Below the pieces are notes generated by a model. The model made no database searches and was not told the DNA's origin. It worked only from the letters and a program-made list of their open reading frames with translations. Below, one piece after another: positions 35,972 to 44,885 of a stretch of DNA of 64,000 nucleotides (position 1 is its first letter; the number at the start of each line of letters is the position of its first letter). This stretch comes from Bdellovibrio bacteriovorus (GTDB lineage Bacteria; Bdellovibrionota; Bdellovibrionia; Bdellovibrionales; Bdellovibrionaceae), in the NCBI RefSeq assembly GCF_025558485.1, contig NZ_CP102930.1, positions 2,046,001 through 2,110,000 on the forward strand, in the 5' to 3' direction. Both the position numbers and the translations under genes were made by a program.

Positions 35972-36646
35972 ATGAAAAATCAGAACTCTTTATTCATTGT
36001 TTTTTGTTTGTGCCTGACGGTGGGATTGGTGGGCGGTTATGCCGTTCTTATCGGGCACTTCAATGGTCATGAAGAGTATGAAATGCGTCTGGCAAACCTG
36101 CAAAAACAGGTGGAAAAAGAACGATTTAACAATTCCCTTCTGACCTATCAGTTAAAGGATTTCCAGCAGACGGTGGCGCAGGTGCTGCCGGAGGATAAAA
36201 AACTTCAGGCAAAGTATGAACTTAAGAATCTGGCAGCGGTTGTGCGTGCGCCAGCCAGTGCGGATGCACTGGATCTATCCGGGGCTTTGTATGAAAAGGG
36301 CAAGCGTTACTTTAACGGTCAGGAATATGATCGCGCCATTCGTGAATTTAACAAATTGATCGAAACTTACCCGTTGTCTCAGCACAATGTGGAAGCCCGC
36401 TTCTTTATTGCGGAAAGCTATTTTCTTAAAAAAGACTATCGCAGCAGTCTGGGGCAGATTGATGAAATGGTCACTCAGTATCCGCAGCATGATCTGACCG
36501 GATTCATTCTGCTGCGCATGGGGCAGATCAGTGAAATGAACAGCCAGACGGAAGAGGCTGCTGAAATCTACAAAACCGTTTCTAAAAACTTCAAGAATGA
36601 AAACCTTAAAAAGCAGGCTCGCAAGCTTGCTCAGAGCGTTGAATAA
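35972..36646 (+). CDS. CpoB/YbgF-like TPR protein, membrane-anchored
   Basis: A 224-aa protein with an N-terminal signal anchor (about 7-28), a coiled coil (about 35-75), a short linker and two to three TPR-like repeats (about 95-215), including ALYEKGKRYFNGQEYDRAIREFNKLIETYPLS. This is the layout of the Tol-Pal-associated YbgF/CpoB proteins, but no tol genes are nearby, so the role is inferred only as a periplasmic scaffold. The FecR-like gene follows after two bases. Confidence 0.72.
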   Translation: MKNQNSLFIVFCLCLTVGLVGGYAVLIGHFNGHEEYEMRLANLQKQVEKERFNNSLLTYQLKDFQQTVAQVLPEDKKLQAKYELKNLAAVVRAPASADALDLSGALYEKGKRYFNGQEYDRAIREFNKLIETYPLSQHNVEARFFIAESYFLKKDYRSSLGQIDEMVTQYPQHDLTGFILLRMGQISEMNSQTEEAAEIYKTVSKNFKNENLKKQARKLAQSVE

Positions 36647-36648
36647 GC

Positions 36649-37386
36649 ATGAAGAAAATTGTTCGGGTTCTTATCTTTCTAATGGCGTTTCAGATGGAAG
36701 TTCGTGTGCGTGCCGCCGGGGACGTTATTGAACAGCCGGCGGAATGTCTTAAAGCGATCTCGAACTGTGCCTTGCAAGTTACCGGAAGTTCCTTTCATTT
36801 TGAAAAAGCTGAACAAAAGCTTCATGCCACGGCAGGGTCGGCTGTGGTGATGCAAAGTCCCCAGCATTGGCGTCTGGTCAAAGGGTCTTTGTGGGTGGAA
36901 GACGGCCGTGGATTGGAAGTGGAAACCCTGTTTGCCTCTTTTAAAGCCAGCTTCGGGGAATACTGGGTTTTGCAAAAGGATTCCCGGGTTCTGGTTCGCA
37001 ACATGTCCGCATCCTTGAAGGTCACTTTGCGGGATGGAAAAGTTCTGGATATTCCCGAAGGTTTTGAGTTGTGGATTTCCGCGCTGAATTCCAAAGGGCA
37101 GTCTGACTACGGAATGATCGAACCCATTAATATGAAAGAGCATCTTGTTCTGTGGAACTCTTTATATCGTGGCGGCAAGGATGATTTCGTCAGGGAAGTT
37201 CGTCATTATCGGGAAAACTGGGGGGATCTGGTACAAAAAAGCAGTCGTCTGTATCAGCACCTGACCGAGCGTGAAATTGCTTCTGTGAATGAAAAAGAGC
37301 AGGCCGCAGAGGCCCGTCGGCAGCGCAAAGCCGCCGAAGACCGCCAGATCAAAGAGCTTTATCGTCAGCGCGTGTTTGAGCGCTAG
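36649..37386 (+). CDS. Exported FecR-like domain protein
   Basis: A 245-aa protein with a Sec signal peptide (cleavage near residue 23), a beta-rich FecR-like region (about 55-150: GSAVVMQSPQHWRLVKGSLWVE.....VETLFASFKASFGEYWV) and a helical Arg/Glu/Ala-rich tail from 185 on. FecR-type domains usually sense or bind in the periplasm; here no ECF sigma gene is adjacent, so a structural role is as likely. It starts two bases after the TPR gene, and they should be co-translated. Confidence 0.68.
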   Translation: MKKIVRVLIFLMAFQMEVRVRAAGDVIEQPAECLKAISNCALQVTGSSFHFEKAEQKLHATAGSAVVMQSPQHWRLVKGSLWVEDGRGLEVETLFASFKASFGEYWVLQKDSRVLVRNMSASLKVTLRDGKVLDIPEGFELWISALNSKGQSDYGMIEPINMKEHLVLWNSLYRGGKDDFVREVRHYRENWGDLVQKSSRLYQHLTEREIASVNEKEQAAEARRQRKAAEDRQIKELYRQRVFER

Positions 37387-37472
37387 ATCTAGGTCCTGAT
37401 TTTAATTTACGATCCATGTCAGTTGCAGTTTCTGCCTGGTCCTCATGTTAATCTGGGGTCTGGGAGGATAGG

Positions 37473-39149
37473 ATGTCTTCTATTTCATCATCGGATCGTG
37501 CACGCCAGGACGAAAAGATTCGTCAGACTCGGGAAGAGTATGAGAATCGGGAAAGTGAAAATGCCAAACGCAGAAACGCGGAAGTGAAGCGTCTTGAACA
37601 GCGTCATCACGAGGAAATTAAGAATATCACTGATGAATATGAAGGCCGCATCGCCGAACTGAAGGATCGCAATCGCGAAACCCTGAATCAGCGCGACTAT
37701 GAAAACAGCAAAAAAATTGATGAAGTCCGTCAGACTTATCGTGAATCTTTGCGCAATAAGATGGAGGATTCCTATAACGCCCGCGAACAGCAGCGTGCCA
37801 GTTACGAAGGCACGCTGAAAAAGCAAAAGGAAATCAACGAGGCTCAGAAACAGAATCTGGTCGGACAGATGAACACCGAGATTTCCGGCCGCGATGAACG
37901 TTTTGTCGAGGCCATTCAGGAAAACCGTCAGAAATCCCAAGAGGCTATTCATAATAACACCCGTCGTTTGAACGAAGCCCATGAAAAAGAGCGTGATGCC
38001 CTGCTAAACAGTCATGATGAAACCTTGCGTGGTAAAGATCGCAACAGCAAGGAGATGCGCAAGTCCTATGAAGCCCGCTTGAAGCAAAGCGAGCGTCAGC
38101 GTGAGGCGGACAACGCCCGCTGGTCCCAGAAATATGGCGATTATGTGGTGAACAGCAAACAGGAGTATGGCGACAATCTGGATATGAAACAGATGATCAT
38201 GAATCAGGAGCGTGAAGCGATTCGTGATAAATATGAAAATGCGCTGGATAGCAAGTCCGCGCAGATGGACTCCCAGAATCAGGATTTCCGTGATTCAGTG
38301 AATGGTCGTATCAACAGTCAGATTCGGTCCCGGGACAGTCAGATTCAGCGTCTGAACGGGCGGCTGAATAATGAAATTTCAAAAAATGAAAGACTGCGTG
38401 GCATTGAGCGCCGCAATCTAACCCAGGCTTACGAAAAGCGTCTGTCTTTGTCAGAAGAGCAGCGTGAAAACGCTGTGGATCAGATGAAGGAAATCAACGA
38501 CGATCGTATTGGAAGGGTTTTGACAGAAAATCAAAAGCTTTTGCGTAATGCGGACCGCGAGAACAAATCCCAGGTTAGCATTATGAACACCCGTCATCGC
38601 GAAGAACGAGAAAACCTGATCATGCAGCACAAGGATCAGGTGACTCAGGTGGCGAATAATGCCGAATCCCGGGTCAGCAAGGTGATTGATTTGACCAATA
38701 AGAATAACGCCCAGATGGAGCGCTATTATGCGGACTCTTTGGATGTGATGAAGTCTAATTATCAGGACCGTATGGATGTTGTTCGTGAAAAGAACTCTGC
38801 GGACCATGCGGCTTTAAATAAGGCCATGACGGAGCGCTTCAGAACAATGGAGGCTTCATTCAATTCCAAACTTGAGGAAACTGTAAAACGCTATGAGGAT
38901 CGTATCGGTGCGATTCAGGACAGTCAGGCGCGCGAGATGAAGCGTTTGGAAAATCTGCATGCCACTCGTTCTGGTGAACAGGAAAAAGCCGGAAAGATGG
39001 AAAAAGAGTCTTTACAGATGAAGTACGAGGCCAAGATTGCCCAGCTAAATCAGTCGCATCAGGATCAACTTGATAGAATGAATAGACGGCACCAGGAAGA
39101 TATGCAAAACTTGTCTGTGAAAATGAATTCATACAGCAGGAAGGCGTAG
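37473..39149 (+). CDS. Very long coiled-coil protein, filament-forming candidate
   Basis: A 558-aa protein that is almost entirely coiled coil, unusually rich in Asn, Gln, Arg, Met and Glu and poor in Leu, Cys and Trp, with a repeated Tyr-Glu or Tyr-Arg spacing in the first third. There is no signal peptide, membrane segment or catalytic motif. The Ccrp filament protein of Bdellovibrio, crescentin-like and important for cell shape, is the only named comparison I can offer; identity is unconfirmed. GGGAGG precedes the ATG, and pyk starts five bases after its stop, so the two share an mRNA. Confidence 0.75.
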   Translation: MSSISSSDRARQDEKIRQTREEYENRESENAKRRNAEVKRLEQRHHEEIKNITDEYEGRIAELKDRNRETLNQRDYENSKKIDEVRQTYRESLRNKMEDSYNAREQQRASYEGTLKKQKEINEAQKQNLVGQMNTEISGRDERFVEAIQENRQKSQEAIHNNTRRLNEAHEKERDALLNSHDETLRGKDRNSKEMRKSYEARLKQSERQREADNARWSQKYGDYVVNSKQEYGDNLDMKQMIMNQEREAIRDKYENALDSKSAQMDSQNQDFRDSVNGRINSQIRSRDSQIQRLNGRLNNEISKNERLRGIERRNLTQAYEKRLSLSEEQRENAVDQMKEINDDRIGRVLTENQKLLRNADRENKSQVSIMNTRHREERENLIMQHKDQVTQVANNAESRVSKVIDLTNKNNAQMERYYADSLDVMKSNYQDRMDVVREKNSADHAALNKAMTERFRTMEASFNSKLEETVKRYEDRIGAIQDSQAREMKRLENLHATRSGEQEKAGKMEKESLQMKYEAKIAQLNQSHQDQLDRMNRRHQEDMQNLSVKMNSYSRKA

Positions 39150-39154
39150 ATTCA

Positions 39155-40642
39155 ATGTTGGCAGATCGTCGAGCAAAAATTGTGGCCACTATCGGGCCGG
39201 CGACTCGTGATGAGAAAAATCTGGAAAAAGCAATTAAGGCGGGCATGAATGTGGCTCGCCTTAACTTTTCTCACGGCAGTCATGAAGATCACCTGAAGGT
39301 GGTTAAGTCCTTGCGTAAGCTTTCACAGGAACTGCATGCTCCTGTGGCGATTTTGCAGGATTTGCAGGGGCCCAAGATTCGTGTTGGTAAATTTGAAAAT
39401 GGCTCCATTGAAATCAAACCCGGGGATCGTCTGGTGGTTACCACCGCGAGTGTGCTGGGAAAGCCCGGCCTGATTCCTTCAGACTTTAAAGAGCTGCCAA
39501 TGGCCTGTGTGCCAGGCACGCGCATCCTTCTGGATGACGGTCTGATGGAAATAAAAGTCCTGCAGGTCCGCGGGGAAGAGCTTGATGTGGAAGTCATCTA
39601 TGGCGGTATTTTAAAAGATCGCAAAGGCATGAATCTTCCGGGCGTGAATCTGCCAGTGGAATGTATGACGCCAAAGGATATCGAGGATCTTGAATTTGGA
39701 CTGGAAAACAAAGTGGACTATGTCGCTTTGAGTTTCGTGCGCCACGCTCGCGACATCCGTCAGTTGCGTGAAAGAATTGAAGCCAGGAATTCCAACGCTA
39801 AAATCGTTGCCAAAATTGAAATGGTGGAAGCTATTGAGAATTTGGAGGAGATCTGCCGTTTGAGTGACGCCGTCATGGTGGCACGCGGGGATTTGGCGGT
39901 GGAAGTTGGTCAAAGTCGTTTGCCGGGTTATCAGAAACGCATCATTCAGGTTTGTAATCTGTTGGGTAAGCCCGTGATTACAGCGACTCAGATGCTGGAT
40001 AGCATGGTTGAAAATCCGCGGCCGACTCGTGCAGAAATCACAGATGTGGCCAATGCCGTTTTGGATGGTTCTGATGCCTTGATGTTGTCGGCAGAATCTG
40101 CCAGCGGGAAATATCCTTTCCGTTGCATTCGTACCATGCATGAAATCATCACAGAAGTTGAACGCAACGAAGAGGAGTACTATAAGATTTCATTGGAAAA
40201 TGAGTTCTTAAGCACTCCTGCGGCAATTGCTGCCAGTGCCTCTTTAAGTGCGCTGAAGTTGAATGCCACTGCGATTATCTGTCTGACGACTTCGGGTAAA
40301 ACTGCAAATATTATTTCTGCATTCCGTCCGAAGGCGCGAATCATTTCTGTAACTCAGCATCTGGATGTTTTAAATGGCATGGAACTGGGTTGGGGAATTC
40401 AGACTCACGCGATCAAGCCCTACAAGACGATGGAGGATATTCTGCGTGAAGTGGATCAGCTGCTGGTGTCGCACGGTCTGGGTAAAACCGGTGACCGCGT
40501 GATTCTGACTCTGGGGCAGCCTATTGCCTGTGGAGCCAAAACCAACTCCATCTATGTTCATACGGTGGGTGGGGAAAATGTGGCGAAGCTTGCAAACGAA
40601 AAGCTGCCACTGCGTTGTCAGGAAATCCCGGATATTGAATAG
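39155..40642 (+). CDS. pyk: Pyruvate kinase
   Basis: A 495-aa glycolytic enzyme converting phosphoenolpyruvate and ADP to pyruvate and ATP. Seen: RRAKIVATIGPAT, NFSHGSHEDH, QDLQGPKIRVG, catalytic Lys in AKIEMVEAIENLEEI, MVARGDLAVE, and the C-terminal allosteric domain. Complete. The ribosome site AAGG lies inside the last codons of the coiled-coil gene, so expression of pyk depends partly on that gene's translation. Confidence 0.96.
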   Translation: MLADRRAKIVATIGPATRDEKNLEKAIKAGMNVARLNFSHGSHEDHLKVVKSLRKLSQELHAPVAILQDLQGPKIRVGKFENGSIEIKPGDRLVVTTASVLGKPGLIPSDFKELPMACVPGTRILLDDGLMEIKVLQVRGEELDVEVIYGGILKDRKGMNLPGVNLPVECMTPKDIEDLEFGLENKVDYVALSFVRHARDIRQLRERIEARNSNAKIVAKIEMVEAIENLEEICRLSDAVMVARGDLAVEVGQSRLPGYQKRIIQVCNLLGKPVITATQMLDSMVENPRPTRAEITDVANAVLDGSDALMLSAESASGKYPFRCIRTMHEIITEVERNEEEYYKISLENEFLSTPAAIAASASLSALKLNATAIICLTTSGKTANIISAFRPKARIISVTQHLDVLNGMELGWGIQTHAIKPYKTMEDILREVDQLLVSHGLGKTGDRVILTLGQPIACGAKTNSIYVHTVGGENVAKLANEKLPLRCQEIPDIE

Positions 40643-40662
40643 GTATTTTAGAAAGTAAGAAT

Positions 40663-40698
40663 AAAAAAGCCAGGAACCTTTTGGAACCTGGCTTTTTT
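40663..40698. terminator. Bidirectional terminator after pyk
   Basis: GCCAGG and CCTGGC stems flanked by A6 and T6 runs enclose a 12-base centre (AACCTTTTGGAA) that can extend the stem with a CC/GG pair. It serves both pyk and the convergent gene at 40701. Confidence 0.88.
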
Positions 40699-40700
40699 GT

Positions 40701-41684
40701 TTAACGCAATTTGCGTTTTAGATTGTTTACAATTGTCCAGTTGCGCGCCAGTGGCTCTACATACGGCAGTTCCACCATGATATAGACGCCTTTTTCATCC
40801 ATGATCTTTTCTGTCAGATATTTCTTTTCGATCAAAGAGTTCACGTCATCCGCACGGATCAGTTGTCCCAGTTCTTTCATGGATTCGTTCTGCACGTCGG
40901 TCAGATCAACTTTATAAAGTCCTTTGTGGTTGGGCTCCACACGGCGGGCAAACAGCAGAATGCCGTTTAGAATAGCCACTTCCTGTTCTGACAGCGCGGG
41001 CAGACGGTCTTTGTCCTGCTTGAACAGCCACTCGTTGTACCAGTCCACGAAGCCAAAAAGTTCCTGAGGTTTCAGGTTGCTGATTTTCTGCGTACCGTCG
41101 CCGCGGTCTTCCTGCGCCAGATACCCCAGATCGGTCAGGGCATTCACCACGCTTTGCATTTTGTTGGTGGCTTCCTGGAAAATCTGAATCGTGTAATTGC
41201 GAATCAATACAGAGGAGAAGCTTAAAGTGCCGCCGTCTTCCGGTTTTCCATATTTATTTCCGACCAGATTCAGAATGGAGATGTATTTGTTTACAATATG
41301 AGGCGGGAAGCGCTCTTCATCCGGATTGGTGTTTTCCAGAAGACGGATCTTTTGATTCGCATCACGCAGTTTTTCATTCAGCGTTTTCATGATCGCGCGA
41401 ACCCATACCGGCAACTGATCCATTTGCTTGTTCAAAGAGTCGTAAGGAAGTGCGATGACCTCGGAATCCTTGGTGGCCTTGACGTTGGCGCTGCGGGGTT
41501 TTTTATCAAACAAGGCCATTTCACCAACCATGGCGCCGGGCTGAATTTCCGCAATAACTACCTCGGTATTGCCTTTGCTTTTGGTGATGGCAAAACCGCC
41601 GGTTTTAACGATGTACATCGCATCGGGAGCATCCCCATCTCGGAATAGATAGGTGTCTTTTGCCACTTTTTTTGCTTCTGCCAC
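40701..41684 (-). CDS. Cyclic-nucleotide-binding-domain protein without DNA-binding domain
   Basis: A 327-aa protein with an N-terminal cNMP-binding domain (about 8-110) including the phosphate cassette GEMALFDKKPRSANV with its Glu and Arg. The remaining 215 residues are helical and contain no helix-turn-helix that I can see, so this is not a normal CRP-type regulator; it may signal by protein contact. The start is GTG at 41684 with GGGG ahead. It ends at the pyk terminator. Confidence 0.75.
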   Translation of the reverse strand: MAEAKKVAKDTYLFRDGDAPDAMYIVKTGGFAITKSKGNTEVVIAEIQPGAMVGEMALFDKKPRSANVKATKDSEVIALPYDSLNKQMDQLPVWVRAIMKTLNEKLRDANQKIRLLENTNPDEERFPPHIVNKYISILNLVGNKYGKPEDGGTLSFSSVLIRNYTIQIFQEATNKMQSVVNALTDLGYLAQEDRGDGTQKISNLKPQELFGFVDWYNEWLFKQDKDRLPALSEQEVAILNGILLFARRVEPNHKGLYKVDLTDVQNESMKELGQLIRADDVNSLIEKKYLTEKIMDEKGVYIMVELPYVEPLARNWTIVNNLKRKLR

Positions 41685-41766
41685 GAAAACCCCACTCGCA
41701 AGTACGTGAAGACTTATTATCTATGGGAATTTCAGACAGAGCAACGCACGGCTGGACTTATGACGT

Positions 41767-41837
41767 AGGTACGGCCTTACTTTTGGTAGCACATCTGCGT
41801 CTAACGCAGTTGCAGTACCAAAAGTAAGGCCGTACCT
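41767..41837 (-). repeat. 3' hairpin element, family member 1 (after scoB)
   Basis: A perfect 22-bp inverted repeat: arms 41767-41788 and 41816-41837, beginning AGGTACGGCCTTAC and ending in its complement. The 27-base centre holds a smaller stem CTGCGT/ACGCAG. Read on the minus strand it follows the scoB stop codon within about five bases. Its loop, read on the minus strand, contains CGTTAGACGCAG, which matches the loop of the element after guaA in 11 of 12 bases. The T-run lies on the plus-strand side, so it is not a standard terminator for scoB. Confidence 0.85.
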
Positions 41838-41841
41838 TTTT

Positions 41842-42498
41842 TTAAAATGTCATCGCTTTACAGTCAGGGGCGATTTTCATTTTGCCCTCAGTGGCTGCCA
41901 GAACCTTTTCCGGAGATAGATCCGGGGCGTATTCTTTCAAAACAAAACCTTCAGGTGTGATTTCGATCACGCCGAAATCGCTGACGATTTTCTTGATGCA
42001 TTTCACGCCGGTCAAAGGAAGTGTGCACTTGCTGCGCAGTTTGGAGTTTCCTTCCTTGTCCGTGTGTTGCATGGCCACGATCACATTGCGTGCGCCAGCC
42101 ACCAAGTCCATGGCGCCGCCCATGCCTTTGACCATTTTGCCCGGAACCATCCAGTTGGCGATACTGCCGGTTTCATCAACCTCCATCGCCCCTAAAACAG
42201 TCAGGTCAACGTGGCCACCACGGATCATCGCAAAGCTGTCTGCGCTGGAAAAGAAGCTTGCACCCGGCAAGGCCGTCACAGTTTGTTTCCCGGCGTTGAT
42301 CAGGTCCGCATCAATGTCAGCCTCTTTGGGGAATGGTCCCATGCCCAAAAGACCATTTTCGCTTTGTAACATAACGAACTTGTCTTTGGGGATGTAGTTG
42401 GCAACCAATGTTGGAATGCCGATTCCCAAATTTACGCAGTAACCATCTTCAACTTCTTGAGCGATACGTTGTGCAATTTGCTCTCTTGTTAATGGCAT
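41842..42498 (-). CDS. scoB: 3-oxoacid CoA-transferase subunit B
   Basis: A 218-aa beta subunit that would transfer CoA from succinyl-CoA to acetoacetate or related acids. Seen: GYCVNLGIGIPTLVANYI, catalytic Glu in LQSENGLLGMGPFP, and FSSADSFAMIRGGHVDLTVLGAMEVD. Complete and of normal length. The alpha subunit gene scoA, which normally lies directly upstream, is absent; the upstream gene is the thiolase-type ORF whose last ~18 residues look like the end of ScoA. Whether scoA exists elsewhere cannot be told here. AGGA precedes the ATG. Confidence 0.92.
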   Translation of the reverse strand: MPLTREQIAQRIAQEVEDGYCVNLGIGIPTLVANYIPKDKFVMLQSENGLLGMGPFPKEADIDADLINAGKQTVTALPGASFFSSADSFAMIRGGHVDLTVLGAMEVDETGSIANWMVPGKMVKGMGGAMDLVAGARNVIVAMQHTDKEGNSKLRSKCTLPLTGVKCIKKIVSDFGVIEITPEGFVLKEYAPDLSPEKVLAATEGKMKIAPDCKAMTF

Positions 42499-42506
42499 AA
42501 ATAGTC

Positions 42507-43673
42507 CTAACCCTTGGCAATCGTTTTTTGTTCAATGCGCTTTTGATAGTTCGTACCCTGGAAGATAGCGCCACCGTCAGCTGAACCATTGATGTAAGAT
42601 TGTGGAATACGCAAGCCCATCCACATCTTGTTGAAGAAGATCGCCACAGCACCGCCGTGAACGTTCACTTTGGCAGCCGGGATTTCAAGTTCTTTCATCG
42701 CCACTTGAGTGACAACAGCGAAGGCTTCGTTGATCTCCCAAAGATCAATGTCGCCCACTTTCAAATTGGCTTTTGCCAAAGCGCCTTTGATCGCGCCCAC
42801 CGGAGCCGTGGTGAAGTATTTTGGATCGTGCGCAAACGTGCCGTGCGCCACGATTTTCGCCAAAGGTTTGATGCCGCGTTTTTTCGCTTCGGATTCAGAC
42901 ATCAAAACGTGGGCTGCCGCGCCGTCGTTGATTTTGGAGGCGTTGGCTGCCGTGATTGTTCCGGCTTTGTCGAATGCTGGCTTCAAGCCTGGGATTTTGT
43001 CGAAGTTTGTGTTGAAAGGCTCTTCGTCTTTTTCCACAGTGACAGCGCCTTTGCGGCCTTCCACGGTGACTGGAGCGATTTCGTTTTTGAACAGATTTTT
43101 AGCCCAGGCATCCTGTGCTTTTTTGTAGGAATCAACTGCGAAAGCATCTTGTTCTTCACGAGTGAAGTTGTGCTCTTTCACGCAGATTTCCGCAGCACTT
43201 CCCATATGGAAGTTGTTGTACGGGTCCCAAAGACCGTCTTTGATCATGGAGTCTGTCATTTGTGTTGGACCCATGCGGTAGCCGGAACGGGAGTTTTCAA
43301 GCAAGTGCGGCGCCAAAGTCATGTTTTCCTGACCACCGGCAACGGCAATTTTTGTGTGACCCAAGGCGATGGAATCTGCTGCCAGCATCACGGATTTTAG
43401 GCCGGAACCACAAACTTTGTTGATAGTCAGGCAGGGTGTGGAATTTTTCAGACCTGCGAAAAGAGCCGCCTGACGAGCTGGAGCCTGGCCCACACCCGCA
43501 GTCAGAACTTCGCCCATGATGCATTCGTCAATTTCATCAGCAGATACGCCTGCGCGAGTGATAGCTTCTTTGATTGCCACGGCACCCAGTTTTGGTGCTG
43601 GTACGGAAGCCAAACCACCTTGGAAGGAGGCCACAGGAGTTCTTACACTGCTCACAATTACGACATTTTCCAT
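42507..43673 (-). CDS. Acetyl-CoA acetyltransferase (thiolase) with replaced C-terminus
   Basis: A 388-aa frame. Residues 1-345 are a normal thiolase with active-site Cys88 (NKVCGSG) and the NEAFA motif, up to KVNVHGGAVAI. There the family continues with the GHPxGxSG motif (active-site His) and a later CxGGG motif (second Cys). Here both are absent and 43 unrelated residues follow, ending IFQGTNYQKRIEQKTIAKG, which closely resembles the C-terminus of ScoA. The simplest reading is a deletion that fused thiolase to the end of scoA, leaving scoB intact. Catalysis is unlikely. AGAGGT precedes the ATG; scoB follows by eight bases. Confidence 0.85.
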   Translation of the reverse strand: MENVVIVSSVRTPVASFQGGLASVPAPKLGAVAIKEAITRAGVSADEIDECIMGEVLTAGVGQAPARQAALFAGLKNSTPCLTINKVCGSGLKSVMLAADSIALGHTKIAVAGGQENMTLAPHLLENSRSGYRMGPTQMTDSMIKDGLWDPYNNFHMGSAAEICVKEHNFTREEQDAFAVDSYKKAQDAWAKNLFKNEIAPVTVEGRKGAVTVEKDEEPFNTNFDKIPGLKPAFDKAGTITAANASKINDGAAAHVLMSESEAKKRGIKPLAKIVAHGTFAHDPKYFTTAPVGAIKGALAKANLKVGDIDLWEINEAFAVVTQVAMKELEIPAAKVNVHGGAVAIFFNKMWMGLRIPQSYINGSADGGAIFQGTNYQKRIEQKTIAKG

Positions 43674-43839
43674 TTTTTACCTCTTTAGCTTTTTGTCCAA
43701 GCTTTCTTGTGCTGGGGGCTCCTGCCTTGTCCTTCGTGCTGACGCAGAAGCGGAGGGCCCTTGCAAATTATTGTAAATGCCCGGATACTTTTTTATATTT
43801 TAAAGACAGAGTCAAATGTCAGGGTTAAGGAGTCAACGC

Positions 43840-44820
43840 ATGTCAGCGATCAGTTTCATTCTTGTCCACCTCATTTTTCAGCCCTTGATGGCAGCTACAT
43901 TTGAAGTTCCCGTTTCTGAAGGTGATCGCCTGGTTCTAAAAGGACTGGAGGCGCAGGTTCAGATGGTGGGGCAGCCTGGCACAGCGCTGCGTGTATCCGG
44001 GGTGGAACAATCCAGTGCGGAAGGCCTTTTCACTATCGAAAAGAAAAATAATATCATCGAAGTCCGTATGAATGAATACGATGGCAAAAGAACCTGGCTG
44101 AACATCTTGCCGAAAGCCGCCTCACAAATGAAGAAAATTGAGATTATCGGGCCGGCTCTTCCTGCGGACGTTCAGTTACGCGGTGGGTCCGTGGTGGCGC
44201 AGAAATGGAGTAAGGACTTGAAAGTGAGTCTGACTCAAGGGCGTGTGGCGGTCTTGAATGGGGCTGGCTCCTTACAGGTTTATGTGCAAAAAGGCGATGT
44301 GTCAGTGGCTGATCATCTGGGAAAAGTGAGTGCGGATTCTTACACGGGTTCCATGAGTCTGAAGAACATTCAAGGAGATGTGGAAGCATCCCTGTTTGCG
44401 GGCCAGATGAATATCGAAAAAGTGCGCGGCTTTCTGACGGTATCAGCCCAGCAGTCCACGGCAAAAATCAATCAAAGCAATGGCACAGTTCAGTTTGAAA
44501 GCGGCAAAGGGAACTTGAATATCCAAGGATTCCAGGGGCGCATCGAGGGCCAGAATCAGGATGGTGCGGTGACCATTGGGATGGCATTGGATTCGGAAGT
44601 GGATGTGAAGTCCAAGTCGGGCCGTGTGAGTATCCAGACTCCGCCAGGTTCGGGTGCCAGTTTGAATTTGATGACGGTGGAAGGTGAAATCGTGGTCCCG
44701 AAGGAAGTTCGTGTGATCAAACTGAGTGCAGAGAAAACAGCGCGTGGTCGCTTGCGTGGCGACGCGCCGAGAGGAAGCATTTTTGTGCGCAGTCAAGAAG
44801 GCACTATTTCGGTGAAATGA
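43840..44820 (+). CDS. Exported DUF4097-like beta-helix protein
   Basis: A 326-aa protein with a Sec signal peptide (cleavage near LMA-A, residue 19) and a repetitive beta-strand pattern (SVVAQKWSKDLKVSLTQGRVAVLNGAGSLQVYVQKGDVSV....), as in DUF4097 proteins, which form right-handed beta-helices of unclear function. I take the ATG at 43840, which has AAGGAG seven bases ahead. The thiolase gene lies divergently upstream; the H1-like gene follows by 65 bp. Confidence 0.7.
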   Translation: MSAISFILVHLIFQPLMAATFEVPVSEGDRLVLKGLEAQVQMVGQPGTALRVSGVEQSSAEGLFTIEKKNNIIEVRMNEYDGKRTWLNILPKAASQMKKIEIIGPALPADVQLRGGSVVAQKWSKDLKVSLTQGRVAVLNGAGSLQVYVQKGDVSVADHLGKVSADSYTGSMSLKNIQGDVEASLFAGQMNIEKVRGFLTVSAQQSTAKINQSNGTVQFESGKGNLNIQGFQGRIEGQNQDGAVTIGMALDSEVDVKSKSGRVSIQTPPGSGASLNLMTVEGEIVVPKEVRVIKLSAEKTARGRLRGDAPRGSIFVRSQEGTISVK

Positions 44821-44885
44821 GTTGACAGCTTTTCTCAAATGTCTGACAGATGGAATGATCTCTAAAGCACTATCTAGGTAGAACT

